This document shows, one piece after another, positions 15,551-26,100 of a DNA stretch of 64,000 nt. Source of the stretch: Planctomycetaceae bacterium (GTDB taxonomy: Bacteria; Planctomycetota; UBA1135; GCA-002686595); the NCBI GenBank assembly GCA_016125265.1, contig WGMC01000018.1, positions 1 to 64,000 on the forward strand, written 5' to 3'. The notes below the pieces were generated by a model. That model did no database searches and was not told the DNA's origin. It worked only from the letters and a program-made list of their open reading frames with translations. How positions within the stretch are numbered: position 1 is the first letter of the stretch; each line of letters begins with the position of its first letter. A program made the translations under genes and the position numbers.

Positions 15551-18538
15551 ATGAGCACCCAGAGCGCCCCCTCCGCCCCCCTGGAACCCGCCACCTGGCA
15601 GCGCATGGGTGTGGCCCTCGTGGCCGTGATGTTCCTGATCTGGCCGTTCCTGTATGCGCCCGCGGCCCGCACGGGGGGCTCCCAGGGGGCCGAGTTGGTG
15701 CGCGACGGACGCGCCCTGATGGTCGGACACCCCGAGCTCCGCGCCCTGGCCGAGGGCACGGGCAGTTTTGGCGCGGTGGTGGGGTCGGATTGGTGGGGTG
15801 GTGCGCGCCCCGAGGTCGCCCTCCACCGGCCAGTGGCCAGCGCGCTGATGGGCCTCGGCACGCTCGTGGTCGGCGAGCCCTACAACCCGGCGCAGCCCGG
15901 CGGCGGCGCGATCCCGTTCAAGCTGTTCTCCCTCGCCCTGCACGCGATCGCCGCCCTGCTGGTGGTCGAGCTGGGCTGGCGCCTCTTCCGCAAGGCCCCG
16001 CACGCCATCGCCGCGGGGCTGCTCTTCGTCGCGTTGCCCGTGCACGCGGACGTCGTGCTCGACGCCGGTGGGCTGGCGCTGCAACTCGGCGCTGTGTTCT
16101 CGCTCGCCAGCCTGTGTGTGTGGTTCGGCGGTTCCGCGGATGCGCGGGGCCCCGGCCTCGCCGGCGCCGCGGGTGCGGCCGTGCTGGCCCTGTTCGGCGC
16201 GCTCTCCCACGAGGTCGCGTTCCTGGTCGTGCCGGTGATCTTCGTGCTCGAGGCCTCGCGCGCGCGTGCCGGGTCGCTCGCAGCGGCGCTCGGCGGTGCC
16301 CTCGGCCGCGCGGGTCTGTTGGCCGTGCCGGCGCTCGCGTTGGCGCTCGCGGCGGGGCTGCGCGTCGCAATGGGCGGCGGTCTGCTGCCGAGCGGCGACT
16401 TTGTGGACCCCGTGGCCAATCCGCTGGCGGCGGCGGGTGGGCTGGATCGGGTGCTGGGCGGCCTGCGCATGGCCGCGGCCGGACTGCCTGCTGTGCTCGG
16501 TTTCGATCCGCTCGCGAGCCGCATCTTCGGCGGCAGCCCGGACCACTCCGCCGCCCAGGTGACGGCGCTCTCGGCCTTCGCGCCCGCCAACCTCCTCGGT
16601 CTCGCCGCGCTGCTCGGCGCGGTGGCGCTGACCTTCGCGCTGTTCCCCCGCTGCCGCACCCGCGGGGCTCTGTTCCTCGCGGCGCTCGTCGCGCTGGTGC
16701 TCGGTTCCAACGCGCTGTTCGTCCTGCCCGAGGCCTTCTCCACGCGGCTGCTGCTGTTGCCGGCGGCCCTGATCGCGCTCTTCGCGGCGCCGTTCTTCGG
16801 ACGCCTCGGCAAACCCGGCCTCCTGGGAGCCTTGGTGCTGGCGCTGGCCGGTGGGGCCTGGCTGCACGGCGAAGCGCGGCACTGGCGCACGCCGACGGAC
16901 CTGTGGCGCCACGTGGCGGACCACACCGCGCGCCAGAGCGCGCGCGCACACACCGAGTTGGGCGGATTGCTGCTCGGCGAACTGCTGCACGCGATGGGCA
17001 AGAACAGCCTCGAGCGTGCCGTCGCCCTCGCGCCCGGCCATGTGGCGGCGCACGCGTTGCTCGCAGAAGCGCAAGCCGCGAACTTCGAGGGTGAGGCGGC
17101 GGCGGCTTCCATGCGCCGCGCCGTCGAGCTGTCGGCCGAGCGCAGTGGCTGGCGCTACGACCCGCGTCGCGACGACATCGTGCCGTCGCCCAGCCTGCTC
17201 CTCTGGCGCGCCAACCAGCTCGAAGTGGTCGAAGGCGCGCGCTCGCCCGAGGAGCACTTGGAGTGGCTCGACAGCCTGCTCGAGCGCGGGTACGACAGCC
17301 CCGCCGTCGAGCTGTACCGGGCGCGCACGTTGCTCGACATGGGCGACGAGGCCCGCGCGGAAACGGCCTTGCGCCGCAGTTTGGAGCTCCTGCCGACCGT
17401 CGAGAACGTGCGCTCCCTGGGCCGCCTGCTGCTCAACACCGGGCGCGCCGAGGAGGCGCTCGCCCTGTACCGCGAAATGGCGCCCCGCTTCGAGGATCGC
17501 CAGAACGTCGAAGCCGAACTGCTGCTGCACCAGGCCGGTGCGGAGTTGGCGGTGGCGCCCGAGCGCGCCCTCGAACTCGCCACCCGCATCCTCGACGAGG
17601 CCAAGGATCTGAGCGCGGAACAGAGGTTCCAGGCCAACTTCGTCGCGGCCCAGGCGCTGCTCGACCTGCCCGGCGATCCGGTCGAGGTCGCGCACAACAA
17701 GTACCGTGCGGCCGACCACCTTTCCGTCGGGCTCGCGGGGTACCGCGAGATCAACGAAGACACCTACTTCGCGATGCACTCCCTCGGCCTCCTGCTGTTT
17801 GGCCAGGGGCGGTACGACCGCGCCGAAACAGTGATCCGCGACGTGCTCGGGAATCGGGAGGGCGCCAGCCAGCGCTGGATGCTCGGCACGATCCTGGCGC
17901 GCACGGGACGCTACGCGGATGCGGTGCAGCAGCTCGAGTTGGCGCGGGCCGGTCTGACACGCGGCGCGGAGCCCGTTTCGCCCGAGCTGTACATGTCGGC
18001 GTCGCTCGAGCGCTTGGCGGCCCTGGAGGCGCTCGCGGACGACAAGGCCGCCGCGGAGTACGCGGCGGCGCTCGCCGAGCGGGAGTTCCCCGAAGACACC
18101 GAGGTCGTCGCGCGCCACCTGGCCGCCCACGGGCGCGCCGCGGAGGCGCTCGAGATCGCCCGTTCGCGCGTCAGCGAGCAGCCGCGGTTCGCCACACTGA
18201 TGCCGGCGCTGGAACGCGCGGTGGTCCTCGACCGCGACGACTCGGCCGACCCGGGCAATGCGGCGCTGCTCGCCGAGCGGTCGAGCCTGCGGCTCTTCCT
18301 CGGCAATGCGGCCGCGGCGCTCGAGGACGCCCGCGCGTCGGTGGACGCCACACCCGCGGGCCCGGATCGCGGCGCGCGCCTGGTGTTCCTGGCCCAGGCC
18401 CAGGCGGCCATGGGCGCCACGGAGGACGCGCTCGCCACGTGGCAGGCGGCGGCCGACGACCCCCAGACGCCGGCGCAGGACATGGAGCGTGTGGAGAGGG
18501 AGATCGCGGTGCTGAAGGCGCTGCTGGGCCGCTCGTAG
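15551..18538 (+). CDS. polytopic membrane protein with C-terminal TPR repeats
   Basis: 995 residues. Residues about 15-430 contain roughly ten hydrophobic helices; RPVASALMGLGTLVVG and PFKLFSLALHAIAALLVVELGWRLF resemble the membrane part of PMT/TMTC-like glycosyltransferase-related proteins common in Planctomycetes. Residues about 460-995 are a string of TPR-like helix pairs (for example VELYRARTLLDMGDEARAET and LGRLLLNTGRAEEALALYRE). A role in protein glycosylation or as an assembly platform is an inference by family resemblance only; acidic catalytic loop residues were not confirmed. Confidence 0.85.
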   Translation: MSTQSAPSAPLEPATWQRMGVALVAVMFLIWPFLYAPAARTGGSQGAELVRDGRALMVGHPELRALAEGTGSFGAVVGSDWWGGARPEVALHRPVASALMGLGTLVVGEPYNPAQPGGGAIPFKLFSLALHAIAALLVVELGWRLFRKAPHAIAAGLLFVALPVHADVVLDAGGLALQLGAVFSLASLCVWFGGSADARGPGLAGAAGAAVLALFGALSHEVAFLVVPVIFVLEASRARAGSLAAALGGALGRAGLLAVPALALALAAGLRVAMGGGLLPSGDFVDPVANPLAAAGGLDRVLGGLRMAAAGLPAVLGFDPLASRIFGGSPDHSAAQVTALSAFAPANLLGLAALLGAVALTFALFPRCRTRGALFLAALVALVLGSNALFVLPEAFSTRLLLLPAALIALFAAPFFGRLGKPGLLGALVLALAGGAWLHGEARHWRTPTDLWRHVADHTARQSARAHTELGGLLLGELLHAMGKNSLERAVALAPGHVAAHALLAEAQAANFEGEAAAASMRRAVELSAERSGWRYDPRRDDIVPSPSLLLWRANQLEVVEGARSPEEHLEWLDSLLERGYDSPAVELYRARTLLDMGDEARAETALRRSLELLPTVENVRSLGRLLLNTGRAEEALALYREMAPRFEDRQNVEAELLLHQAGAELAVAPERALELATRILDEAKDLSAEQRFQANFVAAQALLDLPGDPVEVAHNKYRAADHLSVGLAGYREINEDTYFAMHSLGLLLFGQGRYDRAETVIRDVLGNREGASQRWMLGTILARTGRYADAVQQLELARAGLTRGAEPVSPELYMSASLERLAALEALADDKAAAEYAAALAEREFPEDTEVVARHLAAHGRAAEALEIARSRVSEQPRFATLMPALERAVVLDRDDSADPGNAALLAERSSLRLFLGNAAAALEDARASVDATPAGPDRGARLVFLAQAQAAMGATEDALATWQAAADDPQTPAQDMERVEREIAVLKALLGRS

Positions 18539-18576
18539 GTTCGCGGCGGGCCGGGTGCGCTGCGAGCCGGATGCGC

Positions 18577-18672
18577 GGTGACACGGGTGCACGGTGACAC
18601 GGGTGCGCGGTGACACGGGTGCGTGGTGACACGGGTGCGCGGTGACACGGGTGCGCGGTGACACGGGTGCGC
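18577..18672. repeat. 16-bp tandem repeat, 6 copies
   Basis: Six contiguous units of GGTGACACGGGTGCGC (copy 1 ends CAC, copy 3 ends CGT), flanked on both sides by TGCGAGCCGG(A/G)TGCGC. It is located between convergent genes and merges on the right with the dispersed repeat. Confidence 0.95.
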
Positions 18673-18845
18673 TGCGAGCCGGGTGCGCGGGCCTCCAGGC
18701 CCGCCTTGTTCCAGTCCCCGCGCTGCGGTCTGTAGGGGCGCGGCCCTGTCCGCGCCCAAGCGGAATCACACTGCGGGGACAGCCCCGCGCTCCAAGGCGG
18801 GCCTGGAGGCCCGCGCACCGGGCCCGCGCACCCGGCCCGCGCACC
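18673..18845. repeat. composite dispersed hairpin repeat, copy B
   Basis: Module GCGGGCCTCCAGGCCCGC, then CTTGTTCC, then the GTAGGGGCGCGG..CCGCGCCC module, then an inverted first module (AAGGCGGGCCTGGAGGCCC) and repeated GCGCACCCGGC-like ends. It fills the rest of the gap between the membrane-TPR gene and the convergent biotin-carrier gene. Confidence 0.85.
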
Positions 18846-18861
18846 CGGCGCCGCGTCCGTT

Positions 18862-19365
18862 TCAGCCTTCGATCAGCACCAGGCGTTCGCCGCTCGCGAC
18901 CGCCTTGCCGGCTTCCGCGAAGAGGCGGGCGACGGTCCCCGCGACGGGTGCGGCGATCTCGTTCTGCATCTTCATCGCCTCGAGGATCAGGAGCGGCTGC
19001 CCTGCCGTCACATGGTCGCCCTCTTTCACCATCACCTGCACGACGACGCCGGGCATGATCGCCTTCACGGTCCCGCCCTTCGCGCCCGAGGCGCGACTCG
19101 CGGCGCTGGCGGCGCGTTCCCGCTCGTCCTCGATTTCGATGCGGTACTGCTGCCCGGCAATGGTCAAGGCCTGGCTTTGCTCGTCGCCGTCGATCGACAC
19201 GCCGTAGCTGCGCTCGCCGACGATGATCGCGAACTGCCCCAGTCGGTCGACCTCGACGAAATCCATGGCGATCGGATCGCCGTTGACGGAGAGCAAGACC
19301 TCGCCGAGGCGCTCGGTGAGCTCGACCACGTGCTCGACGCCGTTCACTTCCACGAAGTACTTCAC
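18862..19365 (-). CDS. biotin carboxyl carrier protein of acyl-CoA carboxylase
   Basis: 167 residues from a GTG start that overlaps the biotin carboxylase stop. Residues about 95-167 are a biotinyl/lipoyl domain with the biotinylated Lys in EAMKMQNE and the usual MPGVVVQVMVKEGDHVTAGQPL hairpin (quoted here in family terms). The N-terminal 90 residues are a beta-rich segment like the BC-BCCP linker of propionyl-CoA carboxylases. Last gene of the four-gene operon that starts with the epimerase at 22908. Confidence 0.92.
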   Translation of the reverse strand: MKYFVEVNGVEHVVELTERLGEVLLSVNGDPIAMDFVEVDRLGQFAIIVGERSYGVSIDGDEQSQALTIAGQQYRIEIEDERERAASAASRASGAKGGTVKAIMPGVVVQVMVKEGDHVTAGQPLLILEAMKMQNEIAAPVAGTVARLFAEAGKAVASGERLVLIEG

Positions 19366-20900
19366 GACTTGGCCTCCGGGCGCGGGGTGCCGTCGAGGGG
19401 ACGGGCGGAGAAGGGGGACTGACGGGCGCGGCCGCGGGCCTTCCAGCCGTCGCGACGCGCGCTGGTGGGATCGAGGGCGCTGCGGCGGGCCAGGTTCCAG
19501 CGGTGCACCGCGGCGGCCGCGGCGGCGATGGGAGCAAGGCCGAGGATGTCGTCCTTCTGGTCCAAGCTTTCGAGGAAGTGGGTGTCGTAGTCACCCGACT
19601 TGAACCGCGCCTCGCGCAACACACGGAGCGCCGCGGGCGCGCCGGTGCGCACGCCGCCGACGTTCAGTTCTTCGAGCGCCCGCTTCATGCGCCAGATCGC
19701 GCTCATGCGGTCGGGACCCCAGACGATCAACTTCGCGAGCATCGGGTCGTACTCGAGGCCCACTTCGAGGCCCCGGTACATGGCCGAATCGAGCCGCACC
19801 CAAGGCCCACCGGGTAGGCGCAGGTTGCTGATCGTGCCCGTGGACGGCAGGAAGCCGCTTGTCGGGTCCTCGGCGTTGATGCGCACTTCGATCGACCAAC
19901 CGCGCGGTTGGATCGAGTCCTGGGTGTAACCGAGGGGCTCGCCCGCGGCGATGCGCAGTTGTTCGCGCACCAAGTCCACGCCGTAGACCATCTCCGTGAC
20001 GGGGTGCTCCACCTGGAGGCGGGTGTTCATCTCGAGGAAGAAGAACTCGCCTTTCGACCAGAGGAACTCGACCGTGCCGGCGCCCTCGTACCCGACCGCG
20101 CGCGCCGCTTTGAGGGCCGCTGCGCCCATCGCCGCGCGCTGCTCGGGCGTGATGACGGGCGAGGGGCATTCTTCCACCAGCTTCTGGTGGCGGCGCTGGA
20201 TCGAGCACTCGCGCTCGCCGTAGTGCACACCGTTGCCGTGTTTGTCGAAGAGCACCTGGATCTCGACGTGGCGCGGTTGGTCCAGGTAGCGCTCGGGGTA
20301 CATGCGCCCGTCGCCGAACGACGCCTGGGCCTCGCCCGAGGCGGTGCGGAACGCCGCTTCCATCTCGCCCTCGGAGCGCACCACGCGGATGCCCTTGCCT
20401 CCGCCGCCAGCGCTGGCCTTCAGGGCGATCGGGTAGCCGATCTCCTTCGCAGCGCGCACCGCGGCGGCCGCATCGGCCACGGGCTCGGCCCAACCGGGCA
20501 CGATCGGCACACCGGCCTGGCGCATCAGCACGCGGCTGCCAATCTTGTCGCCCATGTCGATGATCGCCTTCGGGGGCGGACCGACCCAGATCAGCCCCGC
20601 TTCGAGCACGGCGGTCGCGAACTTGGTGTTCTCCGCGAGGAAGCCGTAACCCGGGTGCACTGCCTCGGCTCCGGTGGCCTTGGCCGCAGCGATGACCTTG
20701 CCGATGTCGAGGTACGACTCGCGCGGGGTGCGCCCACCCAAGGGGTAGGCGATCTCGGCGAAACGCGTGTGCAGTGCGGCCCGGTCGACCTCCGAGAAGA
20801 TCGCGACGGACTCGATGCCCATTTCGCGCGCCGTGCGGATGATGCGCAGGGCGATCTCGCCGCGGTTGGCGATCAAAAGGCGCTTGAACATGGCGGCCAT
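19362..20900 (-). CDS. biotin carboxylase subunit of acyl-CoA (propionyl-CoA) carboxylase
   Basis: 512 residues. FKRLLIANRGEIALRIIRTARE is the classical N-terminus, SAGGGGKGIR is the ATP-grasp glycine loop, and EMNTRLQVEHPVTE carries the carboxylase catalytic Glu/Arg. It ATP-dependently carboxylates biotin on the carrier protein. The last 50 residues beyond the usual end are basic and low-complexity. The start overlaps the carboxyltransferase stop (TGATG), which supports the first Met over the one at codon 4. Confidence 0.94.
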   Translation of the reverse strand: MAAMFKRLLIANRGEIALRIIRTAREMGIESVAIFSEVDRAALHTRFAEIAYPLGGRTPRESYLDIGKVIAAAKATGAEAVHPGYGFLAENTKFATAVLEAGLIWVGPPPKAIIDMGDKIGSRVLMRQAGVPIVPGWAEPVADAAAAVRAAKEIGYPIALKASAGGGGKGIRVVRSEGEMEAAFRTASGEAQASFGDGRMYPERYLDQPRHVEIQVLFDKHGNGVHYGERECSIQRRHQKLVEECPSPVITPEQRAAMGAAALKAARAVGYEGAGTVEFLWSKGEFFFLEMNTRLQVEHPVTEMVYGVDLVREQLRIAAGEPLGYTQDSIQPRGWSIEVRINAEDPTSGFLPSTGTISNLRLPGGPWVRLDSAMYRGLEVGLEYDPMLAKLIVWGPDRMSAIWRMKRALEELNVGGVRTGAPAALRVLREARFKSGDYDTHFLESLDQKDDILGLAPIAAAAAAVHRWNLARRSALDPTSARRDGWKARGRARQSPFSARPLDGTPRPEAKS

Positions 20901-22450
20901 CAGAGCGGGATGTTGCCGTGCTTGCGCTGCGGCCGGTTCTCGTACTTCGAACGCAACAGCTCGAGGCTGCGAATCAGGAGCGGCCGCGTGCGGCTCGCCT
21001 CCACCACGTCGTCCACGAAACCGCGCGCGGCCGCGCGGTAGGGATTGTTGAACTTGTCCTCGTACTCCTGGGTCTTCTTGCGCTCCATGGCGGCCGGGTC
21101 GGAGGCCTCCTGGATCTCACGGCGGTGGATGATCTTGGCCGCGCCGGCCGCGCCCATCACCGCGATCATGGCCGTCGGCCACGCGAGGTTGATGTCCGCG
21201 CGGATGTGCTTCGACGCCATCACGTCGTAGGCGCCGCCGTAGGCCTTGCGGGTGATCACGGTCAGCTTCGGCACGGTGGCCTCGCAGTAGGCATAGAGCA
21301 GCTTCGCGCCGTGCAGGATGATGCCGCGGTACTCCTGATCGGTGCCGGGCAGGAAACCGGGGACGTCCTCGAACGTGACGATCGGGATGTTGAACGCGTC
21401 GCAGAAGCGGATGAAACGCGCTCCCTTGATCGACGCTTCGATGTCCAAACAGCCCGCCAGCACGGCCGGTTGGTTGGCCACGATGCCGACCACGTGACCT
21501 CCCAGACGCGCGAAGCCGACCAGGATGTTGCGCGCGTAGGCGTCGAGCACCGGGAACCACGAACCCTCGTCGACGATGAGCTCGATCACCCGAGTCATGT
21601 CGTAGGGCTTCGTCGGATCGAGCGGCACCAGGCTGTCGAGGGCCTCTTCGCAGCGGTCGCGGGGATCCTCGGTGTGCGCGAACGGCGGATCCTCCGCATT
21701 GTTGAGCGGCAGGTACGACAGGAGCTTGCGCACGAGCTGCATGCAAGCGCGGTCGTCCGGGCTGGTGAAGTGCGCGACACCCGAGCGCGTGGCGTGCACG
21801 TCGGCGCCGCCCAGGTCCTCGCTGCTGACGTCCTCGTGGGTCACGGACTTCACGACCTCGGGGCCCGTGATGTGCATGAACGAGGTGTTCTCGACCATGC
21901 AGATGAAGTCGGTGATCGCAGGCGAATACACCGCGCCGCCCGCACACGGCCCCATGATCGCGGAGACCTGCGGCACCACGCCCGACGCCTGGGTGTTGCG
22001 CCAGAAGATCTCGGCGAATCCGCCCAGGCTCTGCACACCTTCTTGGATGCGCGCGCCGCCCGAGTCGTTGAGGCCCACGATCGGCACACCGACCTTCAAG
22101 GCCATGTCCATGATCTTGCAGATCTTCTCCGCGTGGGTCTCCGACAGCGAACCGCCGAACACGGTGAAGTCCTGGCTGTAGAGGTAGACCGGCCGCCCTT
22201 CGATCAACGCGTGGCCCGTGACCACACCGTCGCCGAGAATCTTCTGCTCGGCCATGTCGAAGTCCGTGCAGCGATGCGTCACGAAGCGGTCGATCTCGAC
22301 GAACGAACCCTCATCGACGAGGAAGTCGATGCGCTCGCGCGCGGTCAGCTTGCCCTTCTTGTGCTGGGCCTCGATGCGCTTCGCACCCCCACCCTCGAGG
22401 GTCAGTTCGCGCATGCGGCGCAGGCGCTCCAGCGGCGTTTCGGCGCTCAT
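20900..22450 (-). CDS. acyl-CoA carboxylase carboxyltransferase (propionyl-CoA carboxylase beta type)
   Basis: 516 residues from the ATG at 22450, which overlaps the epimerase stop (ATGA). Two crotonase-like halves are seen: the oxyanion-hole [19 protein letters not shown] and [16 protein letters not shown] in the first, [26 protein letters not shown] and [15 protein letters not shown] in the second. This matches the PccB/MmdA family. Together with the two genes downstream it should carboxylate propionyl-CoA to methylmalonyl-CoA. Confidence 0.94.
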   Translation of the reverse strand: MSAETPLERLRRMRELTLEGGGAKRIEAQHKKGKLTARERIDFLVDEGSFVEIDRFVTHRCTDFDMAEQKILGDGVVTGHALIEGRPVYLYSQDFTVFGGSLSETHAEKICKIMDMALKVGVPIVGLNDSGGARIQEGVQSLGGFAEIFWRNTQASGVVPQVSAIMGPCAGGAVYSPAITDFICMVENTSFMHITGPEVVKSVTHEDVSSEDLGGADVHATRSGVAHFTSPDDRACMQLVRKLLSYLPLNNAEDPPFAHTEDPRDRCEEALDSLVPLDPTKPYDMTRVIELIVDEGSWFPVLDAYARNILVGFARLGGHVVGIVANQPAVLAGCLDIEASIKGARFIRFCDAFNIPIVTFEDVPGFLPGTDQEYRGIILHGAKLLYAYCEATVPKLTVITRKAYGGAYDVMASKHIRADINLAWPTAMIAVMGAAGAAKIIHRREIQEASDPAAMERKKTQEYEDKFNNPYRAAARGFVDDVVEASRTRPLLIRSLELLRSKYENRPQRKHGNIPL

Positions 22451-22908
22451 CGCTTCGGTTCTCCTTTCACTTGCATAGGGGCGGGACACTCGACGAGTTC
22501 ACTGAGCACCCCGTGGGTGCCCTTGGGATGGACAAACGCGATGCGTGTGCCGTGGGCGCCGGGCCGCGGCGCGGTATCGATCATCGGGACACCCAACGAC
22601 ACGAGGTGTTCGACGGCCGCGGCGACGTCGTCGACGAGCCACGCCAGGTGGTGCAGCCCGGGGCCGCGCTTCTCGAGGAACTTCGTGATCGGCGAATCGG
22701 GCGCGGCGGGCTCGACCAGTTCGATGCGCTGGCCGCCGGCATAGAGCACCAGCACGTTGACCTTCTGGTCGGCCACGTACTCGACTTCGCTGGGCACGAG
22801 GCCCAGCGCGTCGACGTAGCTCTTGCGGGCGGCCTCCAGGTCGGGCACGGCGATGGCGACGTGGTGCAGGCCGCGGACCAGGCCCGCGAGGGCGTCAGGG
22901 GGGGTCAT
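22447..22908 (-). CDS. mce: methylmalonyl-CoA epimerase
   Basis: 153 residues, a normal length for the glyoxalase/VOC-fold epimerase. Metal-ligand motifs are [15 protein letters not shown] (His), the Gln in [21 protein letters not shown] (His) and LSELVE (Glu). [16 protein letters not shown] is a typical family end. It converts S- to R-methylmalonyl-CoA and is first in the operon, so the operon handles propionyl-CoA from odd-chain fat or amino-acid breakdown. No methylmalonyl-CoA mutase is in the window. Confidence 0.92.
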   Translation of the reverse strand: MTPPDALAGLVRGLHHVAIAVPDLEAARKSYVDALGLVPSEVEYVADQKVNVLVLYAGGQRIELVEPAAPDSPITKFLEKRGPGLHHLAWLVDDVAAAVEHLVSLGVPMIDTAPRPGAHGTRIAFVHPKGTHGVLSELVECPAPMQVKGEPKR

Positions 22909-23113
22909 GTAGGCGTGGAACAGGCTCGTTGTCGCCCCGCGTCCGAGCTGGCGGGGAGCGGGGACCTTCGGGGTGCCGCGAACGTCCGGTCGGCGACCGC
23001 GCGCGGCCCGTCCGGGTCCTCTTCGGGGCGGGGAGTGTAAGCACGGGTGGCCTTCCCTGCGAGCGGCGAGCGCCGGACCCGGCACAACCGGCAATGGCGT
23101 CCCAACCGGGGCG

Positions 23114-23119
23114 TAAAGT
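23114..23119 (+). promoter_or_regulatory. -10-like box, paralogue 1
   Basis: TAAAGT ends exactly 7 nt before the ATG at 23127. See the related boxes at 26626, 27256, 30704 and 34113. Confidence 0.4.
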
Positions 23120-23126
23120 GCGGGCC

Positions 23127-26100
23127 ATGGCGCGCCGTTCCCCCCTGCTGCTCCTCCTGCTCCTGCCCCCCCTCGCCCTGGCCGCCCTGTTCTTCCTGGG
23201 CGGCGGCCCCCGCCCCCCCGAGGAGGGGGTCGAGGGTGCCCTGCGCGAGGACGCCCCCCGGGCCAGGAGCGCCGACTTGGCCGAGGCGGACGGGGCCGCG
23301 GCGGGTGCCGAGGGGGCGCTCGCAGGTGTCGGGGATGACCGGAGCGGGGACCAGGCCCCCGCCGGCAGCCGCCGGGTCGGCCTCGGCACCCGGGTCGAGG
23401 GACGCGTCCGGTTCGCGGACGGAGCTGTGGCCGGGGGGCCCGTGCTGGTGCTCGCCCGACCGGCCCAGTTCCCGTCGAACTGGCAGCGCACGGCGCGGCG
23501 CCTCCACGCGGGCCAGCACGTGGACGCATCGGTCCACACCTTTGCCGACGCGGATGGCCGCTTCGCCCTCGAGTGGAGCGGCGACGGCGAGCGACTCGAG
23601 CTCGCGGCGATGGCTCCCACCGCTGCGACCGACGCGGCCGCCGTGTGGAACCCCGAGGAGACCTCGCCCGTGACCCTGACCCTTGGGCCCCGCGCCGCCC
23701 TTTTGGTGGAGGTCCGCGCCGGCGGCGGCTTCGCGGCTGGCTCGCCCCCCAGCTTCGAGGGCGAAGAGATCGAGCTGGGTCCCGCCGAGCGCTCCCCCGG
23801 CGCGGTTCTCGAGGACATCACCTCCAGCGAGGCGTGGAACCCGTCTTCGAACGACCGCCGGGCCAGCGCGTGGGTCGACGGCGAGGGGCGCGCGAGGATT
23901 CTGGCGGTCGCCGTGGGGCGCGAGCTGCGACTCTCCTACGACGGCGAGAACGCCGCGGAAAGCTCGCAGGCCGTGGCGCCCCTCTCGGCGGGCGAGCAGC
24001 GCCCGGTGACCCTGGTGCTCGGCGCCGGCGCAACCGTGCGAGGCCGCCTCGTGGACAGCGCAGGGCACCCTCTCGAGGGCGTCCGCGTGCGCGCGCACGC
24101 GGCGGGGCCGTTCGGGATGCCGGGCGAACAACGGGACGAGACCAAGACGGACGCCGACGGGCGCTTCGAACTGACCCACGTGGGAAAGGACGCCGTGGTT
24201 TTGGTCCTTTCCAAGGAGGGTTTCCTGATCAGCCGCGCGCCGCTTCCCGACGACCTCTCCGACGGGGACCAGCGGGACGTCGGCGATGTGGTGATGGAGG
24301 ACGGCGCACAACTCGCGGGTGAGGTGCGCCTCCCCGACGGCGCGCCGGCGGTGGGCGCCGAGGTGATCGCCCAGGTGGACCCCATGAGCCTGGGTCAGTC
24401 GGGCGGCATGACCGCTTGGCGGGGATTCCGCTCGCAGACGAAGGCGGACGATCGGGGCCGTTTCCTGCTGGCGGGTCTCGTGGAAGGGGGCCGCTACAAC
24501 TTGGAAGCCAACCTCGAAACCGACGGCGCCAGGCTGCACGTGCGCCAGCAACGTGTGCGCGAAGGCGACGGCGAGCTGCTGCTGGTGCTCGAGCCCGCGC
24601 CGAAGCTGCTCGGTCGCGTGCTCACACCGAAGGGCGAGCCCCTCGCCGACGCGACGGTGCGCGCGACGTCCGAGGGCCCTACCGGCAACCCTTGGATGGG
24701 TGGCCGAACCACGATGCAATCCACACGGACGGACGAGCAGGGCAACTTCCGACTGGAGTTGGACGAGGCGGGCACCGTGTCGCTCGAGGCGCTGGCGCCC
24801 GGCTACGCGCCGAGCGCGTCGCTCTCGGTAGTGGCCCCCACCGACGCCGTGCACGAGCTCCGGTTGCGCCCCTCCCTCACCCTCGCCGGAAAGGTCGTGG
24901 ACCCCGCGGGCAACCCGGTCGAGGGCGCGAGCGTCGCGAAGGCGATGACCTTCTTCGCGCGCATGCAATCCGCCGAGACAGAGAGCGGCCCGACGGCGAA
25001 GACGGACGCCGATGGGCGTTTTGCGTTGGTCGACCTGCCCGCGGGCGAAATCGTGCTCAGCGCCCGCCACCCCGAGCACACGGTCAGCACGGAAGTCGCC
25101 GTGGAGTTGGTCGAGGGTGAAGCTCCTGAGGAGATCGTGCTCTCCCTCCGACGGGGCGCGTTGGTGCGCGGGGTGCTCTTCGCGAAGGACGGTCGCACCG
25201 ACGCCGGTGTGCAGATCATCGCCAACGCGATGCCGGCGATGGAAACGCGCATGGCCACCACCGATGGCGCCGGAGAGTTCGTGCTGGAGCGCCTGCCGCC
25301 CGGCCGCTGGCAAATCATGTCCATGGGCGGCTTCGACATGAGCTCGGACAGCGAGGAACGGGGCCTGGCTTCGATGCTCGAGAACCTCAAGATGCAGGTG
25401 CTCGAGCTGGAGGAGGGTGTCGAGTACGTGGTCGAGCTCGGCGCGCCCCCCGCGGATCCCGTGACCGTGCGCGGGGTCGTGCGCCGGGCCGGTGAGCCGC
25501 TCTCGAAGGGCATCCTCAGTTTCGTGCCCCAATCGGGCGGCTCCGCGGGCCTGAAGCTCGCCAGTTTGGACGGCGCGGGACGCTACGAGATCGTGTTGCC
25601 CGAACCGGGCGGCTACCTCGTGACGGCCGGCACCGGGGAGATGGGCGGCCCCGGCAACGCGGGCACACAAGTGGAGTTGCGCTGCGATGTGCCGAAGGCG
25701 GAGTCGTTCGACTTCGACGTGAATCTGCCCGGGGGAGCGATCCGCGGTCGTGTGCGCGGACCCGACGGGCGCCCGGTGGCCCAGACCATGGTGACGTGGT
25801 CGCGTGAGGACGGTTCGGCCGTCGGCACGATGACGGGCGGCGGCTACGGATCCGCGTTGACGGACGACCAAGGCCAGTACGAACTTGGGCTGTTGGCACC
25901 GGGCCGCTACCGCGTCGCCGCAGGCGGCAACAACTTCGGCGGCATGGTGGACGAGTCCCCCACCACGGCGCGCGGTCTGCGCACGGGTGTGCAACTTGGC
26001 AAGGACGAGGTGCGCGAAGGTGTGGACTTCGAACTGGTGACCCCAGGCGAGGTGCGCGGTCGGGTCCGCGATGGCTCGGGCAAACCGGTTTCGTCGATGG